DNA of 55,235 bases, taken from positions 1-55,235 of the forward strand of contig JAJYYV010000009.1 of NCBI GenBank assembly GCA_021800535.1, read 5' to 3'. Every line of letters starts with the position of its first letter. Positions within the stretch are counted from its first letter, which is position 1. Shown here in pieces: positions 10,917 through 19,483 of the stretch. Under the pieces are notes generated by a model, which worked only from the letters and a program-made list of their open reading frames with translations, was not told the origin of the DNA and searched no databases. The DNA comes from a bacterium (GTDB lineage Bacteria > Ratteibacteria > UBA8468 > B48-G9 > DTJG01). Position numbers and translations under genes: made by a program.

Positions 10917-10945
10917 ATTTTACCATTTTAATAAATTTTTATCAA
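10917..10945 (-). promoter_or_regulatory. Promoter of the yacL-ispD-argJ-dnaJ-uvrB-tsaC-rpiB operon
   Basis: On the minus strand TTGATA (10940-10945) and TAAAAT (10917-10922) are separated by exactly 17 bp, upstream of a strong SD and the ATG at 10874. No other promoter is evident in the tightly packed genes downstream. Confidence 0.6.
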
Positions 10946-10954
10946 TTTTATGCA

Positions 10955-10974
10955 TTGCGTCATCAAAAATCTAT
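10955..10974 (+). repeat. Short dispersed repeat, copy 1
   Basis: The 20-mer TTGCGTCATCAAAAATCTAT occurs here in the gap between two minus-strand genes and again at 39354-39373, with a diverged copy at 39388. Function unknown. Confidence 0.7.
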
Positions 10975-10983
10975 CAAGTGAAT

Positions 10984-12096
10984 TTATTTTGAAAAACTTC
11001 TTTGAATATTTTCTATTACCCTGCCATTATACAATCCATCATAAAAGGATGGAATAGCCTTTTTATTTTCTTTGATACATTGAAGAAAATTGCCAAGACA
11101 ATGGATGTGTCCTGATAACCAACCACCTGAGAATTTGGGCCCGGGGAAAGAAAGAGAAGGTTTTGGGTATCTGTTAACTGTAACAATTTTTTTAAATCCT
11201 GCCATTCCTCCAGACGGTTCATCAGGTTCATTCTGGTCATAAAATTCTAAAAAATTTGGTTCCATTGAGTTATGTCTTAATGCTCCTTTTGTTCCATAAA
11301 TTTCAAATTTAAATTCATCCTGTGAACCTGTTGCTATCTTTGACACCTCAATAACTCCCAGTGAGTTGTTTTTCATTTTTGCGTTTATAATGGCATAATC
11401 CTCTGTCTCAACCCTTACCTTTTTCCCTGTTCTGTCTATTCTTTCCGGGTACAGGATTTTACTTACTCCTGAAACTTCTTCAAATTTCCCAAAAATGAAA
11501 TATGCAAAATCAATTGCATGGCTTCCAAGGTCTAAAAGTACCCCCCCACCCATTTTCTTTTCCTGTTTCCATCCTATAGGTTTGTTCGGTTCTATACTCC
11601 CGGAATGATAGTATGCAATTCTAAAAGATATAATTTCACCTAATAATCCTTCATCAATTATTTCTTTTGTTTTGATTATTGCGGGATAGAAGCGGATATG
11701 AAATGTAACCTGGTGAATTTTAGAGTATTTTTTTAATGCTTTTTCTATTTCATCTGCTTCTTGATTATTACATACCAGAGGTTTCTCACAATATATGTGT
11801 TTGTCTGCTTTTATTGCTTCCAGGAGCTGGTTTTTATGGAATATATTAGGCGAACAGATATTTACGATGTCAATATCCTGATGATTAATCAGTTCTTTGT
11901 AATCCATCGTAGCAAATGTAAATCCATATTCTTTTGCTTTTTCTGCTGTCTCCTTTTTTGACGTACATACCCCGAGTAATTTTATTTTTATAAAAGCATT
12001 TGGTTCAAAATAATATTTAAGACTTTCATAGCAATACGCATGAACTTTCCCGATAAATCCAAAACCGATTACCCCCACATTATATGTTTTTTCCAT
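10984..12096 (-). CDS. Gfo/Idh/MocA family oxidoreductase
   Basis: This NAD(P)-dependent sugar or polyol dehydrogenase has the Rossmann motif VGVIGFGFIGKVH near its start and the EKPL motif (YCEKPLVCN) near residue 110. The GSHAID segment of the C-terminal domain contains the conserved His. The start at 12096 (MEKTYNVGV) is preferred because the longer version would overlap the cupin gene and add a non-family N-terminus. It is the last gene of a sugar operon with a cupin and a GH38 enzyme, so it probably oxidises a released sugar or its derivative. The substrate is unknown. Confidence 0.88.
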   Translation of the reverse strand: MEKTYNVGVIGFGFIGKVHAYCYESLKYYFEPNAFIKIKLLGVCTSKKETAEKAKEYGFTFATMDYKELINHQDIDIVNICSPNIFHKNQLLEAIKADKHIYCEKPLVCNNQEADEIEKALKKYSKIHQVTFHIRFYPAIIKTKEIIDEGLLGEIISFRIAYYHSGSIEPNKPIGWKQEKKMGGGVLLDLGSHAIDFAYFIFGKFEEVSGVSKILYPERIDRTGKKVRVETEDYAIINAKMKNNSLGVIEVSKIATGSQDEFKFEIYGTKGALRHNSMEPNFLEFYDQNEPDEPSGGMAGFKKIVTVNRYPKPSLSFPGPKFSGGWLSGHIHCLGNFLQCIKENKKAIPSFYDGLYNGRVIENIQRSFSK

Positions 12097-12097
12097 A

Positions 12098-12568
12098 TTA
12101 TATTTTACCAATTTTTTCATCGGCAAAAATACTATCACCCGGTTCACATGGTTTTGATACTTCTAAAATTAATGCAGTCCCATCAACAGATGAAAATTTA
12201 TGTTCAACTCCCTGTTTCACCACAAAACAATCCCCTTGTTTCATTGTAAATTTTCTTTTGTCCGCATGCATTAAAACCTTTCCCTTGACTATGAAAAACG
12301 TTTCATGTTTTTTATCGTGATGATGAAGTGGACAGGTCTGGTTTTTAAAAAGAAAAAGAAACTTTCCGCAATAACCTTCTTTTAGTTCATTGGCAACCAT
12401 AAATTCAACATCTCCTATATTTTCATAATCATCAAGTCCAAAATCAATGGCAAACTGATCTTTGTTTTCAGGCATTTTCAAGCCCCAGTCTTCAATAATT
12501 TTTTTTGCATCCTTTAACCTTCTTTTTTTATCTTTTACCTCCACTTTTTTTACCCAATCTATCTTCAT
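12098..12568 (-). CDS. Cupin-domain protein, probable sugar isomerase
   Basis: This 156-residue protein has one cupin fold. The metal-binding signature CPLHHHDKKHETFF and the second motif near EHKF are visible. It resembles small cupin proteins annotated as D-lyxose ketol-isomerase-like, so an aldose-ketose isomerase role is possible but not certain. It starts on an ATGA overlap with the stop of the GH38 gene and is followed by the Gfo/Idh gene, so the three are likely co-transcribed. Confidence 0.75.
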   Translation of the reverse strand: MKIDWVKKVEVKDKKRRLKDAKKIIEDWGLKMPENKDQFAIDFGLDDYENIGDVEFMVANELKEGYCGKFLFLFKNQTCPLHHHDKKHETFFIVKGKVLMHADKRKFTMKQGDCFVVKQGVEHKFSSVDGTALILEVSKPCEPGDSIFADEKIGKI

Positions 12569-15159
12569 TTCATCTCCATTTTTATTGTTATTATTTGATA
12601 GGGTTGTATGTTTAACAAAATTTCTTTGTTGTTCAAATGTATTTTTTGTTTTATTTCTTCTTCCAAAAAATTAACTAAATAAGCTTTTTTAATTGGAAAT
12701 GGCAGTTTGATTTTTACTTCTGTTGGTTTTCCTTCTATCTCATACATTCGTAAAAATATGTTTTCTTCCTCTTTATAAAATGCAGTACAAATAATATTCT
12801 CTGGTTCAATACTGAAAAAACTGAAAATATCTGAAAGATCACCTGAAAATACAGGAAACCTTTGAACTGGAACAGGAGTTGTTATTAAAGACCTTGCGAT
12901 GTTGTAGATTTTACTTTTTTCCCAGTTATTAGAATGAAAGTATAATATACATTTAAATTTATGGGTACCCCTCCCTTCAATTTTTTCAGTTATGTCTTTT
13001 TCCCATGTATTAACAGGTATTTTAAAGGTTCTTAGCAAAATGTGAGAAAGAACTTTTTCCTTTTTATTCCATATAAAATATTTGCCTGCATTATAAGATA
13101 TTAAAGAAATACCCTGTTTTCCATCTGTATAATCAACAAAACTTTTTGCGAAAAACATCCCGTCAATACACCGTTCAATATTATCCCATGACAATCCAGG
13201 TAATCTTCCATAAGGTTCTTTTTCTATATTTTTTTCTTCAATTCCAAAAGGTATATCTGCATAAATCTTTCCATCAAAAAATCCAACTGGTAAAGAAAAA
13301 ACAACAAAAGCATTTTCTTCACCAAGATAGTTTATCTCAATATTAAAATCAATTCTTTCCTCTTTATTATAAATCATTGTATCCATTTTTACATTATGTT
13401 TCCCAATTTTCCCTTCGCAGCAAAATATTTTTCTCAAATTTCCATCTTCACTTTTCCACCATTTGTTCCATATAACAGTTTCTTCTTTAATAAATCTTCC
13501 TATATGAAGAATCCCATTTGGATCAAAGGAATCCATATGATAAATTTTTAAATTACCAAATGGATTTTTTATATCTGTTTTATATTTCTTGTTTTCAAAA
13601 CTGATTTCTGTTAAATATCCCTTGTCAAAATTCAAACATGCAGTTTCATTCTCTAATTTTTTAAGGTCATTGGAATTAAATGCTTCCATTTTTAATAAGC
13701 CTTCTGATATTGTTGACTCGTGGTTTTTTTCTTCAAAATATATACAATTATATCCAAAAGCAGGTAATTCAATTTTTACAAGTATTTTAATCTCCCAGAG
13801 ATTGTTATAGTCAGATAAATAATTTATTATTTGATAATCCAATTGTTTTCCAGAACTATCTTTTAAAATAAACTTATTAGTTATTTTTTTATCAACAGAA
13901 GATATGGTTATTTCAACAAAACTTTTTCGTGAAAATTCCAAAGTATTAAATACAACCGCAATAGGTTCTTTTTCAAAATTTATGTGAGAAATTATTTCTT
14001 TTAATACTTTATTTTTTAGTTCTTCAATATCAAGTTTTGTTTTTATTGCAATGTTATATATTTCTTCAAAATCTTCTTTAAACAACCATTGAATAGCATG
14101 TGCTGAAAAAAGAAGTATTTTCTTCCATAGGTTTTCAATTTCTTTTTCTGGATATTGTTTCCCAAACATTTTTGTAACTATCAGTAGTTTTTCAGTTATT
14201 GTAATTTGCTCATCACAATAAATCCTTAAATACCATATGCCGGAAGGTCCATTCCATGTGAGATAACACACATCAATTGGGTCAATTGGTCCTTTTATTT
14301 CATCTATTTTTTCCTTGTTTTTTTCTAATTCTCTAAAATAATCAAGGGGTGTACCCCAGTAAATTGGTGTTTTTTCATTTTTATTCCATTCTTCCACAAA
14401 TTCCAGCAGGTCTAATTTTATATCATTACCAACACTTCTTAAGGGTCTTGCATCATCCGTGCCGTGGCTGAGCCATACAACTTTTGTTGTTGAGAATTTT
14501 GCCGCATAATCAATTTCTGATTTATAAAATTTTTCTTTTGCCTCCTGCCAGTTATTCTTAAACTTTTCTTTTTCCGTAAAAACTTCTGTAGTACATAAAC
14601 CGCCATAACTACCTCGGGAACAAAGTATTTTACTTCCATCAAAAGAACTCCAATAAAATTCATAAGGAATATTTTTTGTACTTAATGCTGCATGTGGTCT
14701 CCACGCTCTCAAATACTTATATCCACCAAGACTTAATAGTTGTGGAATCTGGGAATGTCCTATTGCAACATCCACTATTCCTGCATAAACTGATAATTTG
14801 ACATCAGGAAAAATGTTTTTAAGCTCTCTTTTTCCATAGATGATATCCCGTATAAAAGTTTCTTCTCCAACTAAATTTGGTCTTAAATTTGTATATGTTC
14901 CACATATTTCAATTCTTCCTTGTTTTATTCTTTCTTTTAATTCATCTATTCTTTCCGGACATAGCCTTAAAAATGGCTCCAACTGTGTAATAAAAGTATC
15001 CATATACCATCTAAAATCCTTATTTTTATTCATAATATCCAAAACTTCTTTAAATACCAGAGTATATCTTTTTTCATGCCACAACCGTGTATGAGCCCAT
15101 GCCCAATCAGGATGACAGTAAGGCGCAATGAATATTTTTTTAATTGTTTCTGTTTTCAT
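12565..15159 (-). CDS. Glycoside hydrolase family 38 alpha-mannosidase-like protein
   Basis: This 864-residue protein opens with a GH38 catalytic domain: the zinc-binding H-x-D is in YCHPDWAW at residues 13-20. A middle three-helix region and a C-terminal beta-rich domain follow, as in retaining alpha-mannosidases. No signal peptide is visible, so cytoplasmic action is likely. The true substrate may be an alpha-mannoside or a related glycan. The start lies 14 bp after the stop of a broken creatininase-family gene, which must have been the preceding operon member. Confidence 0.82.
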   Translation of the reverse strand: MKTETIKKIFIAPYCHPDWAWAHTRLWHEKRYTLVFKEVLDIMNKNKDFRWYMDTFITQLEPFLRLCPERIDELKERIKQGRIEICGTYTNLRPNLVGEETFIRDIIYGKRELKNIFPDVKLSVYAGIVDVAIGHSQIPQLLSLGGYKYLRAWRPHAALSTKNIPYEFYWSSFDGSKILCSRGSYGGLCTTEVFTEKEKFKNNWQEAKEKFYKSEIDYAAKFSTTKVVWLSHGTDDARPLRSVGNDIKLDLLEFVEEWNKNEKTPIYWGTPLDYFRELEKNKEKIDEIKGPIDPIDVCYLTWNGPSGIWYLRIYCDEQITITEKLLIVTKMFGKQYPEKEIENLWKKILLFSAHAIQWLFKEDFEEIYNIAIKTKLDIEELKNKVLKEIISHINFEKEPIAVVFNTLEFSRKSFVEITISSVDKKITNKFILKDSSGKQLDYQIINYLSDYNNLWEIKILVKIELPAFGYNCIYFEEKNHESTISEGLLKMEAFNSNDLKKLENETACLNFDKGYLTEISFENKKYKTDIKNPFGNLKIYHMDSFDPNGILHIGRFIKEETVIWNKWWKSEDGNLRKIFCCEGKIGKHNVKMDTMIYNKEERIDFNIEINYLGEENAFVVFSLPVGFFDGKIYADIPFGIEEKNIEKEPYGRLPGLSWDNIERCIDGMFFAKSFVDYTDGKQGISLISYNAGKYFIWNKKEKVLSHILLRTFKIPVNTWEKDITEKIEGRGTHKFKCILYFHSNNWEKSKIYNIARSLITTPVPVQRFPVFSGDLSDIFSFFSIEPENIICTAFYKEEENIFLRMYEIEGKPTEVKIKLPFPIKKAYLVNFLEEEIKQKIHLNNKEILLNIQPYQIITIKMEMK

Positions 15160-15172
15160 GGTTTTACTATGG

Positions 15173-15395
15173 TTATATACTATAAAATTCTTTTAAAAAA
15201 TCCTTATATTCTTCTATTATCGCCTCTACTATTTGTTTCCCTTTTTCAACACTTGCATTTGTTGGGTCACCATAAATTCCTGTTTTACTTTTTTGCAGCC
15301 CCCATGTGGAAATATAGACTTTCCCAGGATAAAATTTGTATTTTATATTGAGTCTGTCAATATCTGTAAACTTTTCTTTCTGAACAAGATTTTCA
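15173..15395 (-). pseudogene. Creatininase-family amidohydrolase, C-terminal fragment
   Basis: The minus strand encodes about 73 in-frame residues ending at TAA 15173-15175. They include YISTWGLQKSKTG and IYGDPTNASVEKG, the latter being the conserved C-terminal motif of the creatininase/creatinine amidohydrolase family (G-D-P-x-x-A-x-x-E-K-G). The N-terminal two thirds, with the metal ligands, are missing: the frame runs directly into the right end of the IS605-type element near 15400. It was presumably the first gene of the GH38 operon. No matching 5' half is found on the far side of the element. Confidence 0.75.
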
Positions 15396-15415
15396 TTGAA
15401 ATGAAGTAGTGAACT

Positions 15416-15457
15416 ACCTCGCCCTATCGGGTGAGGCTTCTTGCTTTTTTACGATTA
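15416..15457 (-). ncRNA. IS605 right end, likely omega-RNA 3' region
   Basis: Directly downstream of the shortened tnpB, the minus strand carries AAGCCTCACCC-GATA-GGGCGAGG-TAGTTCAC. This is the hairpin that ends IS605-type elements and forms the 3' part of the TnpB guide RNA (omega-RNA). With most of tnpB deleted, it is unlikely to be used in cis. Confidence 0.5.
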
Positions 15458-15763
15458 TTAGAACCTTTTTCCTTTCTTTTCTTTCATTCTTCTAAAAAAA
15501 TTCTTATATGCTCGTTCTACCCTGAATAAAACATCCTGTAATACCTGGGAATGGATTTCTTTTAGGTATAGAAGCCTTCTTTTATCACTTACTAATATTT
15601 TTTGCTGGTCTATCCTTGTTAATCCTTTGCCTGTTTTCTCATAATGCCTATTTCTGTCTACTAAACAAGAGTTATACAATATACAACAAGTCTCCAGTGT
15701 CCAGTCTAATTTTTCTGTCTGTTTCTTTGTTGGATATAGTATGAATTTATATGTCCTTTGCAT
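15458..15763 (-). pseudogene. tnpB: TnpB (IS605 OrfB), N-terminal remnant
   Basis: These 101 residues match the N-terminal helical domain of TnpB: MQRTYKFILYPTKKQ, a WTLETCCILYN segment and VERAYKNFFRRMK. A full TnpB has about 370-400 residues with a RuvC-like nuclease and zinc finger; all of that is missing. The stop comes 24 bp before the right-end hairpin, so the loss is an internal deletion, not a truncation at the element border. The nuclease cannot be active. Confidence 0.82.
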
Positions 15764-15795
15764 TTTGAGTTTCTACATATCTTTTAAGTATATCT
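15747..15795 (-). pseudogene. tnpA: TnpA (Y1 transposase), C-terminal scrap
   Basis: Just before and overlapping the tnpB start, the minus strand encodes LDILKRYVETQNAKDI and a stop. This resembles the last residues of IS200-type TnpA, which commonly end in a K-x-Y-I/V-E-x-Q motif and overlap tnpB. No catalytic HUH or Tyr region remains. The match is short. Confidence 0.4.
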
Positions 15796-15968
15796 AATGT
15801 TACCTATCCATTGCTTGCAAGGAAACATAATGGAACTGAAGACAATATATAGAATGATTTCCTTTACTAACATTATATTTTATATTATAATTATAACATA
15901 ACTAAAAATAATGGCAAATATTTCCACCTCTCATTCCCCACCCTGTCGGATGGGAACTTCCCGGCGGA

Positions 15969-16175
15969 TTAGTTAAAAACAAAGAAACCAAAGAACCATT
16001 TATTGAAGCAGGAAGACTTGTATATCAAAAAGCATTTAAAAAAGGATTGGCATGGATACCATCAGGTCATAATCTAAGACTTTCTCCGCCAATCATTATG
16101 AGTAAAGAAATAGCCGCAAAAGGTATAGAAATTATTGAAGAATCAATTCGAGAAACTGAAAAAGAAATGATGTAA
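15969..16175 (+). pseudogene. Class III aminotransferase, C-terminal fragment
   Basis: About 68 in-frame codons encode LVKNKETKEPFIEAG, then GLAWIPSGHNLRLSPPI and a helical tail ending at TAA 16173-16175. This is the C-terminal small domain of a PLP-dependent class III (acetylornithine/4-aminobutyrate-type) aminotransferase. The upstream 350 residues, with the PLP lysine, are absent, and the frame starts at the left end of the IS605-type element. The acyltransferase gene follows after 21 bp, so both were probably in one operon. Confidence 0.72.
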
Positions 16176-16196
16176 TCTAAATTAGGGGAAACAGCA

Positions 16197-16694
16197 ATGG
16201 AGGATTACAGAAAATTATTTAAAAAATGTGGAGAAAACGTAATAATTGATGAAACTGTAAAAATTAGAAACCCTGAGTATATAAGTGTTGGGAATAATGT
16301 CCAGTTTTATCACGGTGTTTATATTGAAACAGGAAATAATGAAGAATCTTTTATAGAAATAGGAGATAACTCACATTTTGCTCCATATACCATTCTTTAT
16401 GGTCATAAAGGTCTGAAGATTGGTAGTGGTGTATGTGTGGGCGCCCATGTTATTATTGCAACACATGGTGAAGGCTATCAGCGGACTGATATGCCAATGT
16501 ATCAACAACCTATGAGTGGAGCACCGATTATTATTAAAGATGATGTGTGGATTTGTGCGAATTCTGTGATTACTGCAGGGATTAAAATAGGAAAAGGAAG
16601 TATTATAGGGGCTGGATCTGTGGTAACTAAAGATATCCAGCCTTTTTCTGTAGTTGGTGGCGTTCCGGCAAAATTAATCAGGAAAAGAAAATGA
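16197..16694 (+). CDS. Left-handed beta-helix (hexapeptide) O-acyltransferase
   Basis: This 165-residue protein consists of hexapeptide repeats such as YISVGNNVQF, FIEIGDNS, LKIGSGVCVGAH and IKIGKGSIIGAGSVV, and ends with the VVGGVPAKLIRKRK tail typical of the maltose/galactoside O-acetyltransferase (LacA/NodL/WbbJ) group. It would transfer an acetyl group from acetyl-CoA to a sugar or an aminosugar nucleotide. An AGGGGA SD lies 7 nt before the ATG. Its natural partner upstream, an aminotransferase, is broken. Confidence 0.85.
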   Translation: MEDYRKLFKKCGENVIIDETVKIRNPEYISVGNNVQFYHGVYIETGNNEESFIEIGDNSHFAPYTILYGHKGLKIGSGVCVGAHVIIATHGEGYQRTDMPMYQQPMSGAPIIIKDDVWICANSVITAGIKIGKGSIIGAGSVVTKDIQPFSVVGGVPAKLIRKRK

Positions 16695-16746
16695 ATCTGG
16701 AATAGAGTCTTTTCATCTTTTTTTCACCTCCTCTAACCCATTTTCT

Positions 16747-18018
16747 TTAAATAATTTTTCCTTGTTTTATTAAAGGCATGGTAATTGTACCAAATGGTAA
16801 AACCACAATGTTTTTATCAGATTTTATTAATTCATTTATTTTTTTCAATTCAATAGGTTGTAAAAAAGTGTGTTTTAATTCTGAAGGGGCCATTTTGGAA
16901 TAAATATATATTTGGGCCCAGTTTAATGCTTTTGCCCATTGGTAAGCTTTATGAGCACCCATAAAAAACTCCTTTTTAATACGTGTTATTATTTCTTCTG
17001 GATTTTTTGCTTGTTTTATCCATCTTTCAAATAATTTAGAGCCCCATCCTTCAGAACATTCTGCTAAAAGAATTATTTTACCTTGATACTTTACAATTTT
17101 TTTTGCCGATTCTACAGATTTTTGTGACTGGTACAGGTCAATATCTCTTGGATGACCACCGGGCGAAACTATAACAGTATCTACCGGGTTTTTTATTTTA
17201 ATTCTGTACATTTGGTCAACTAATTTTACTCCCTGATAAAAAGCTTTTGACAGTTCACCACAAAAAATACCACAAATTTCTTTTTTAGAATTTAATACCA
17301 CATTAATACTAAAATCCACATTGGCTATTTTGCCTATCCGCTCTATTTCCTCTCTTAATTGATTTCCTTTTAAAACTCCTGCTTCCACATTGGGTAAATC
17401 CAGCCAGGAATGAATATCTTTAATGGAATCCGCATCCGCTATGCCTGGGTGAATGCTTTTAGTTCCTCCCCCATAACCAAATAATTGATGGTATTCTATA
17501 TCAGAAATTATAATCTTTAAGTCGGATTCCAAAAAATATCTATTAAGATAAACCTTACTATCCCATTTTGTTTTAGTTAGATACTTTAAATTTTTATAAG
17601 GATTATGATTAAAAACTTTTATTTCTTGGTATATAGGACCAGCCAGATATTCTTTTTCTTTTGCTGTTAATGGCCTGTGTAGACCCAAAGCAATAATTAT
17701 TTTGATGTTTTCTTTTTTTACTCCGCCTTTTTCTATTTCTGCCACTACAAAAGGTAAAATCAGGCGGCTTGGTAAAGGTCTTGTAATATCATCAATCACA
17801 ATGCATACATTTTTTTTATCCGTTGCCAAATTTTTCAATGGCAGGGTGTTTATTGGAGAATTTAACTCTTTTTTAATTTTTTCCGGCAGATTGAGAAGTT
17901 CATTTTTTTCCTTCGGCTTTAAAATTTTCAGTTTTACACCCGGATTGATGTTTAGACTATATTCAATTTCTTCTCTACCATACGGAATTTTTATTTTTTT
18001 TATCATACACTTTATCAT
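16747..18018 (-). CDS. larA: LarA-family nickel-pincer racemase/epimerase
   Basis: This 423-residue protein has all key LarA residues: the DDITRPLPS motif, GLHRP (nickel-site His), EYHQLFGYGGGTKS with the His and, ten residues on, the Lys that anchors the pincer cofactor, and a further His 16 residues later in KDIHSW. LarA homologues racemise or epimerise alpha-hydroxy acids, including lactate, malate and gluconate-type acids. The cofactor genes larB/C/E are not in the window. It starts on an ATGA overlap with the UxaA-like large subunit and is last in the operon, so its substrate is probably a hydroxy acid linked to that lyase. Confidence 0.9.
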   Translation of the reverse strand: MIKCMIKKIKIPYGREEIEYSLNINPGVKLKILKPKEKNELLNLPEKIKKELNSPINTLPLKNLATDKKNVCIVIDDITRPLPSRLILPFVVAEIEKGGVKKENIKIIIALGLHRPLTAKEKEYLAGPIYQEIKVFNHNPYKNLKYLTKTKWDSKVYLNRYFLESDLKIIISDIEYHQLFGYGGGTKSIHPGIADADSIKDIHSWLDLPNVEAGVLKGNQLREEIERIGKIANVDFSINVVLNSKKEICGIFCGELSKAFYQGVKLVDQMYRIKIKNPVDTVIVSPGGHPRDIDLYQSQKSVESAKKIVKYQGKIILLAECSEGWGSKLFERWIKQAKNPEEIITRIKKEFFMGAHKAYQWAKALNWAQIYIYSKMAPSELKHTFLQPIELKKINELIKSDKNIVVLPFGTITMPLIKQGKII

Positions 18019-19172
18019 GCGCTTCTGAATAATTTTGTTAGTACAAATTCCCTGTGTCCTAAAGCTTCAGCGGAAGTCAGTCGTCCTGAAGCAGTTTGTA
18101 CCAGCAATTCAAACAACTCTTTGCCTGCATCATCCAGAGACTTTTCTAATTTAAGTACACCTGATACATCAAGGTCTATATGTTCTGACATGGTGGAAAC
18201 CGTTAATGGATTTGCTGAAAGTTTGATTACCGGAATGATGGGATTTCCTACTATATTACCTTGTCCTGTCGGAAAAAAGTGAACCACCGCTCCACCTGCA
18301 GCAAAAAGTGTAACTGCTTCTGCTGCTGCTGAAGAGGTATCCATAAAATAAAGTCCTTTTCCTACAGGTTTTTCAGCAGGATATAAAACTCCATCCACCT
18401 GTGCTTTACCAATTTTTTGGATATTACCCATTGCTTTTTCTTCTATGGTGGTTAATCCTCCTTTTATGTTTCCCTGTGTAGGTTGTGAACCAAGAAGATC
18501 TGCATTCTCCTGTTCTATAAATTTTAGATAATCATTGAATATTTTTAAAAACTTCTTTTTTAATTCAGGAGTTCTCATACGAGAAGCGACAATATTTTCT
18601 CCACCTGTTAATTCCGAGGTTTCTCCAAATAATACTGTTGCATTTATATTCAGCAGAGATTCTACAACTTTTCCTACAACAGGGTTTGCTACAAGGCCGG
18701 ATGTAGTATCTGATTCTCCGCATTTAATACTTACTATAAGTTCTGATATGTCTATTTCCTGTCGTTTTATTTCTGATGCTTTCTGAATAAATTTTTTTGC
18801 TGCCCGGGCAGCACTTTCAATTGTTTTTAAATCTCCATTTCTTTCTATTGAAAAATCTGCAACCGGTTTGCCTGTTTCTTTTATCCCATCCGCTATTTTC
18901 TTTGTCCAGTTTGGTTCAATGCCAATAACTATAACACTTGCTACATTTGAATTGCTGCCTGTTCCAATTAAGGTTTTGAAAAACAATTCAAGGTCAGCAC
19001 CAAACTGAAGTCTACCATAAGGATGTGGAAGAGCTAATGTCCCGGGTATAAGCTTACTTACTCCTTCTGCTGCAGCATTTGACAGGTCATCTAATGAAAG
19101 GATTACTACATGATTTCGAACGCCTGCTGTTCCATTTTCCCGTTTATATCCCAAAAAAGTTTTATTTTTCAT
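18015..19172 (-). CDS. UxaA-family hydro-lyase/sulfo-lyase, large subunit
   Basis: This 385-residue protein belongs to the altronate/galactarate dehydratase C-terminal family. It opens with FLGYKRENGTAGVRNH, typical of the iron-dependent large domain, and contains the CGESDTTSG segment. The family also includes SuyB, the large subunit of (R)-sulfolactate sulfo-lyase, which is likewise a separate polypeptide of about 390 residues. The ATG at 19172 is chosen over a GTG at 19181 because AAAGG lies 8 nt upstream and it forms an ATGA overlap with the small subunit. The substrate is undetermined: a sugar acid or sulfolactate are the leading options. Confidence 0.85.
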   Translation of the reverse strand: MKNKTFLGYKRENGTAGVRNHVVILSLDDLSNAAAEGVSKLIPGTLALPHPYGRLQFGADLELFFKTLIGTGSNSNVASVIVIGIEPNWTKKIADGIKETGKPVADFSIERNGDLKTIESAARAAKKFIQKASEIKRQEIDISELIVSIKCGESDTTSGLVANPVVGKVVESLLNINATVLFGETSELTGGENIVASRMRTPELKKKFLKIFNDYLKFIEQENADLLGSQPTQGNIKGGLTTIEEKAMGNIQKIGKAQVDGVLYPAEKPVGKGLYFMDTSSAAAEAVTLFAAGGAVVHFFPTGQGNIVGNPIIPVIKLSANPLTVSTMSEHIDLDVSGVLKLEKSLDDAGKELFELLVQTASGRLTSAEALGHREFVLTKLFRSA

Positions 19173-19456
19173 TGCGCCCACCTTTCGCTTTTTAAATTGT
19201 GAATATGAACATGTTCTCCCAAGTTAATAGATTCTGTGGTTTTTCCTATAGGAACTCCATATTTAATAATTTGTTCCCCTTTCTTAACGGAATAAAGAGA
19301 TATTTTATGTCCCAAAAGAATGTCATTTTTTGCTTCTAATTCAATTGTTTTTTTATCATCTAAAAAGACTCCTATTACTTTCTGGCCTGTTTTTATGTCA
19401 CAAATTGCCACACCCACATTATCTTTCTTATCATGAATTAAAAATTGATGGCTCAT
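19169..19456 (-). CDS. UxaA-family lyase, SAF-domain small subunit
   Basis: This 95-residue SAF-domain protein (residues 1-90) corresponds to the N-terminal domain of altronate dehydratase or to SuyA. The segment DNVGVAICDIKTGQKV and the H-H pattern in GEHVHIHNL near the C-terminus match the family. It has a good SD (AAGGAG, about 10 nt from the ATG). It overlaps the large subunit by 4 bp, so the two form one enzyme. The split arrangement is seen in SuyAB and in some sugar-acid dehydratases. Confidence 0.85.
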   Translation of the reverse strand: MSHQFLIHDKKDNVGVAICDIKTGQKVIGVFLDDKKTIELEAKNDILLGHKISLYSVKKGEQIIKYGVPIGKTTESINLGEHVHIHNLKSERWAQ

Positions 19457-19483
19457 TTATATTTTCTCCTTTCTTGATGAGAT

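Larger units (their letters stand above)
15396..15968 (-). mobile_element. Decayed IS200/IS605-type element (internal deletions)
   Basis: Read on the minus strand, the region has a left-end hairpin (CCCATCC-GACA-GGGTGGG, 15945-15962), a scrap of TnpA, the first 101 codons of TnpB, and a right-end hairpin (15416-15434) followed by GTAGTTCAC, which is the usual right tip of this family. Boundaries are approximate. Neither tnpA nor tnpB is intact, so the element can move only if helped in trans. It separates fragments of two unrelated genes. Confidence 0.7.

Noticed and set aside
15458-15763. Functional TnpB RNA-guided nuclease
   Set aside because: Only the N-terminal 101 residues exist; RuvC and zinc-finger parts are missing.
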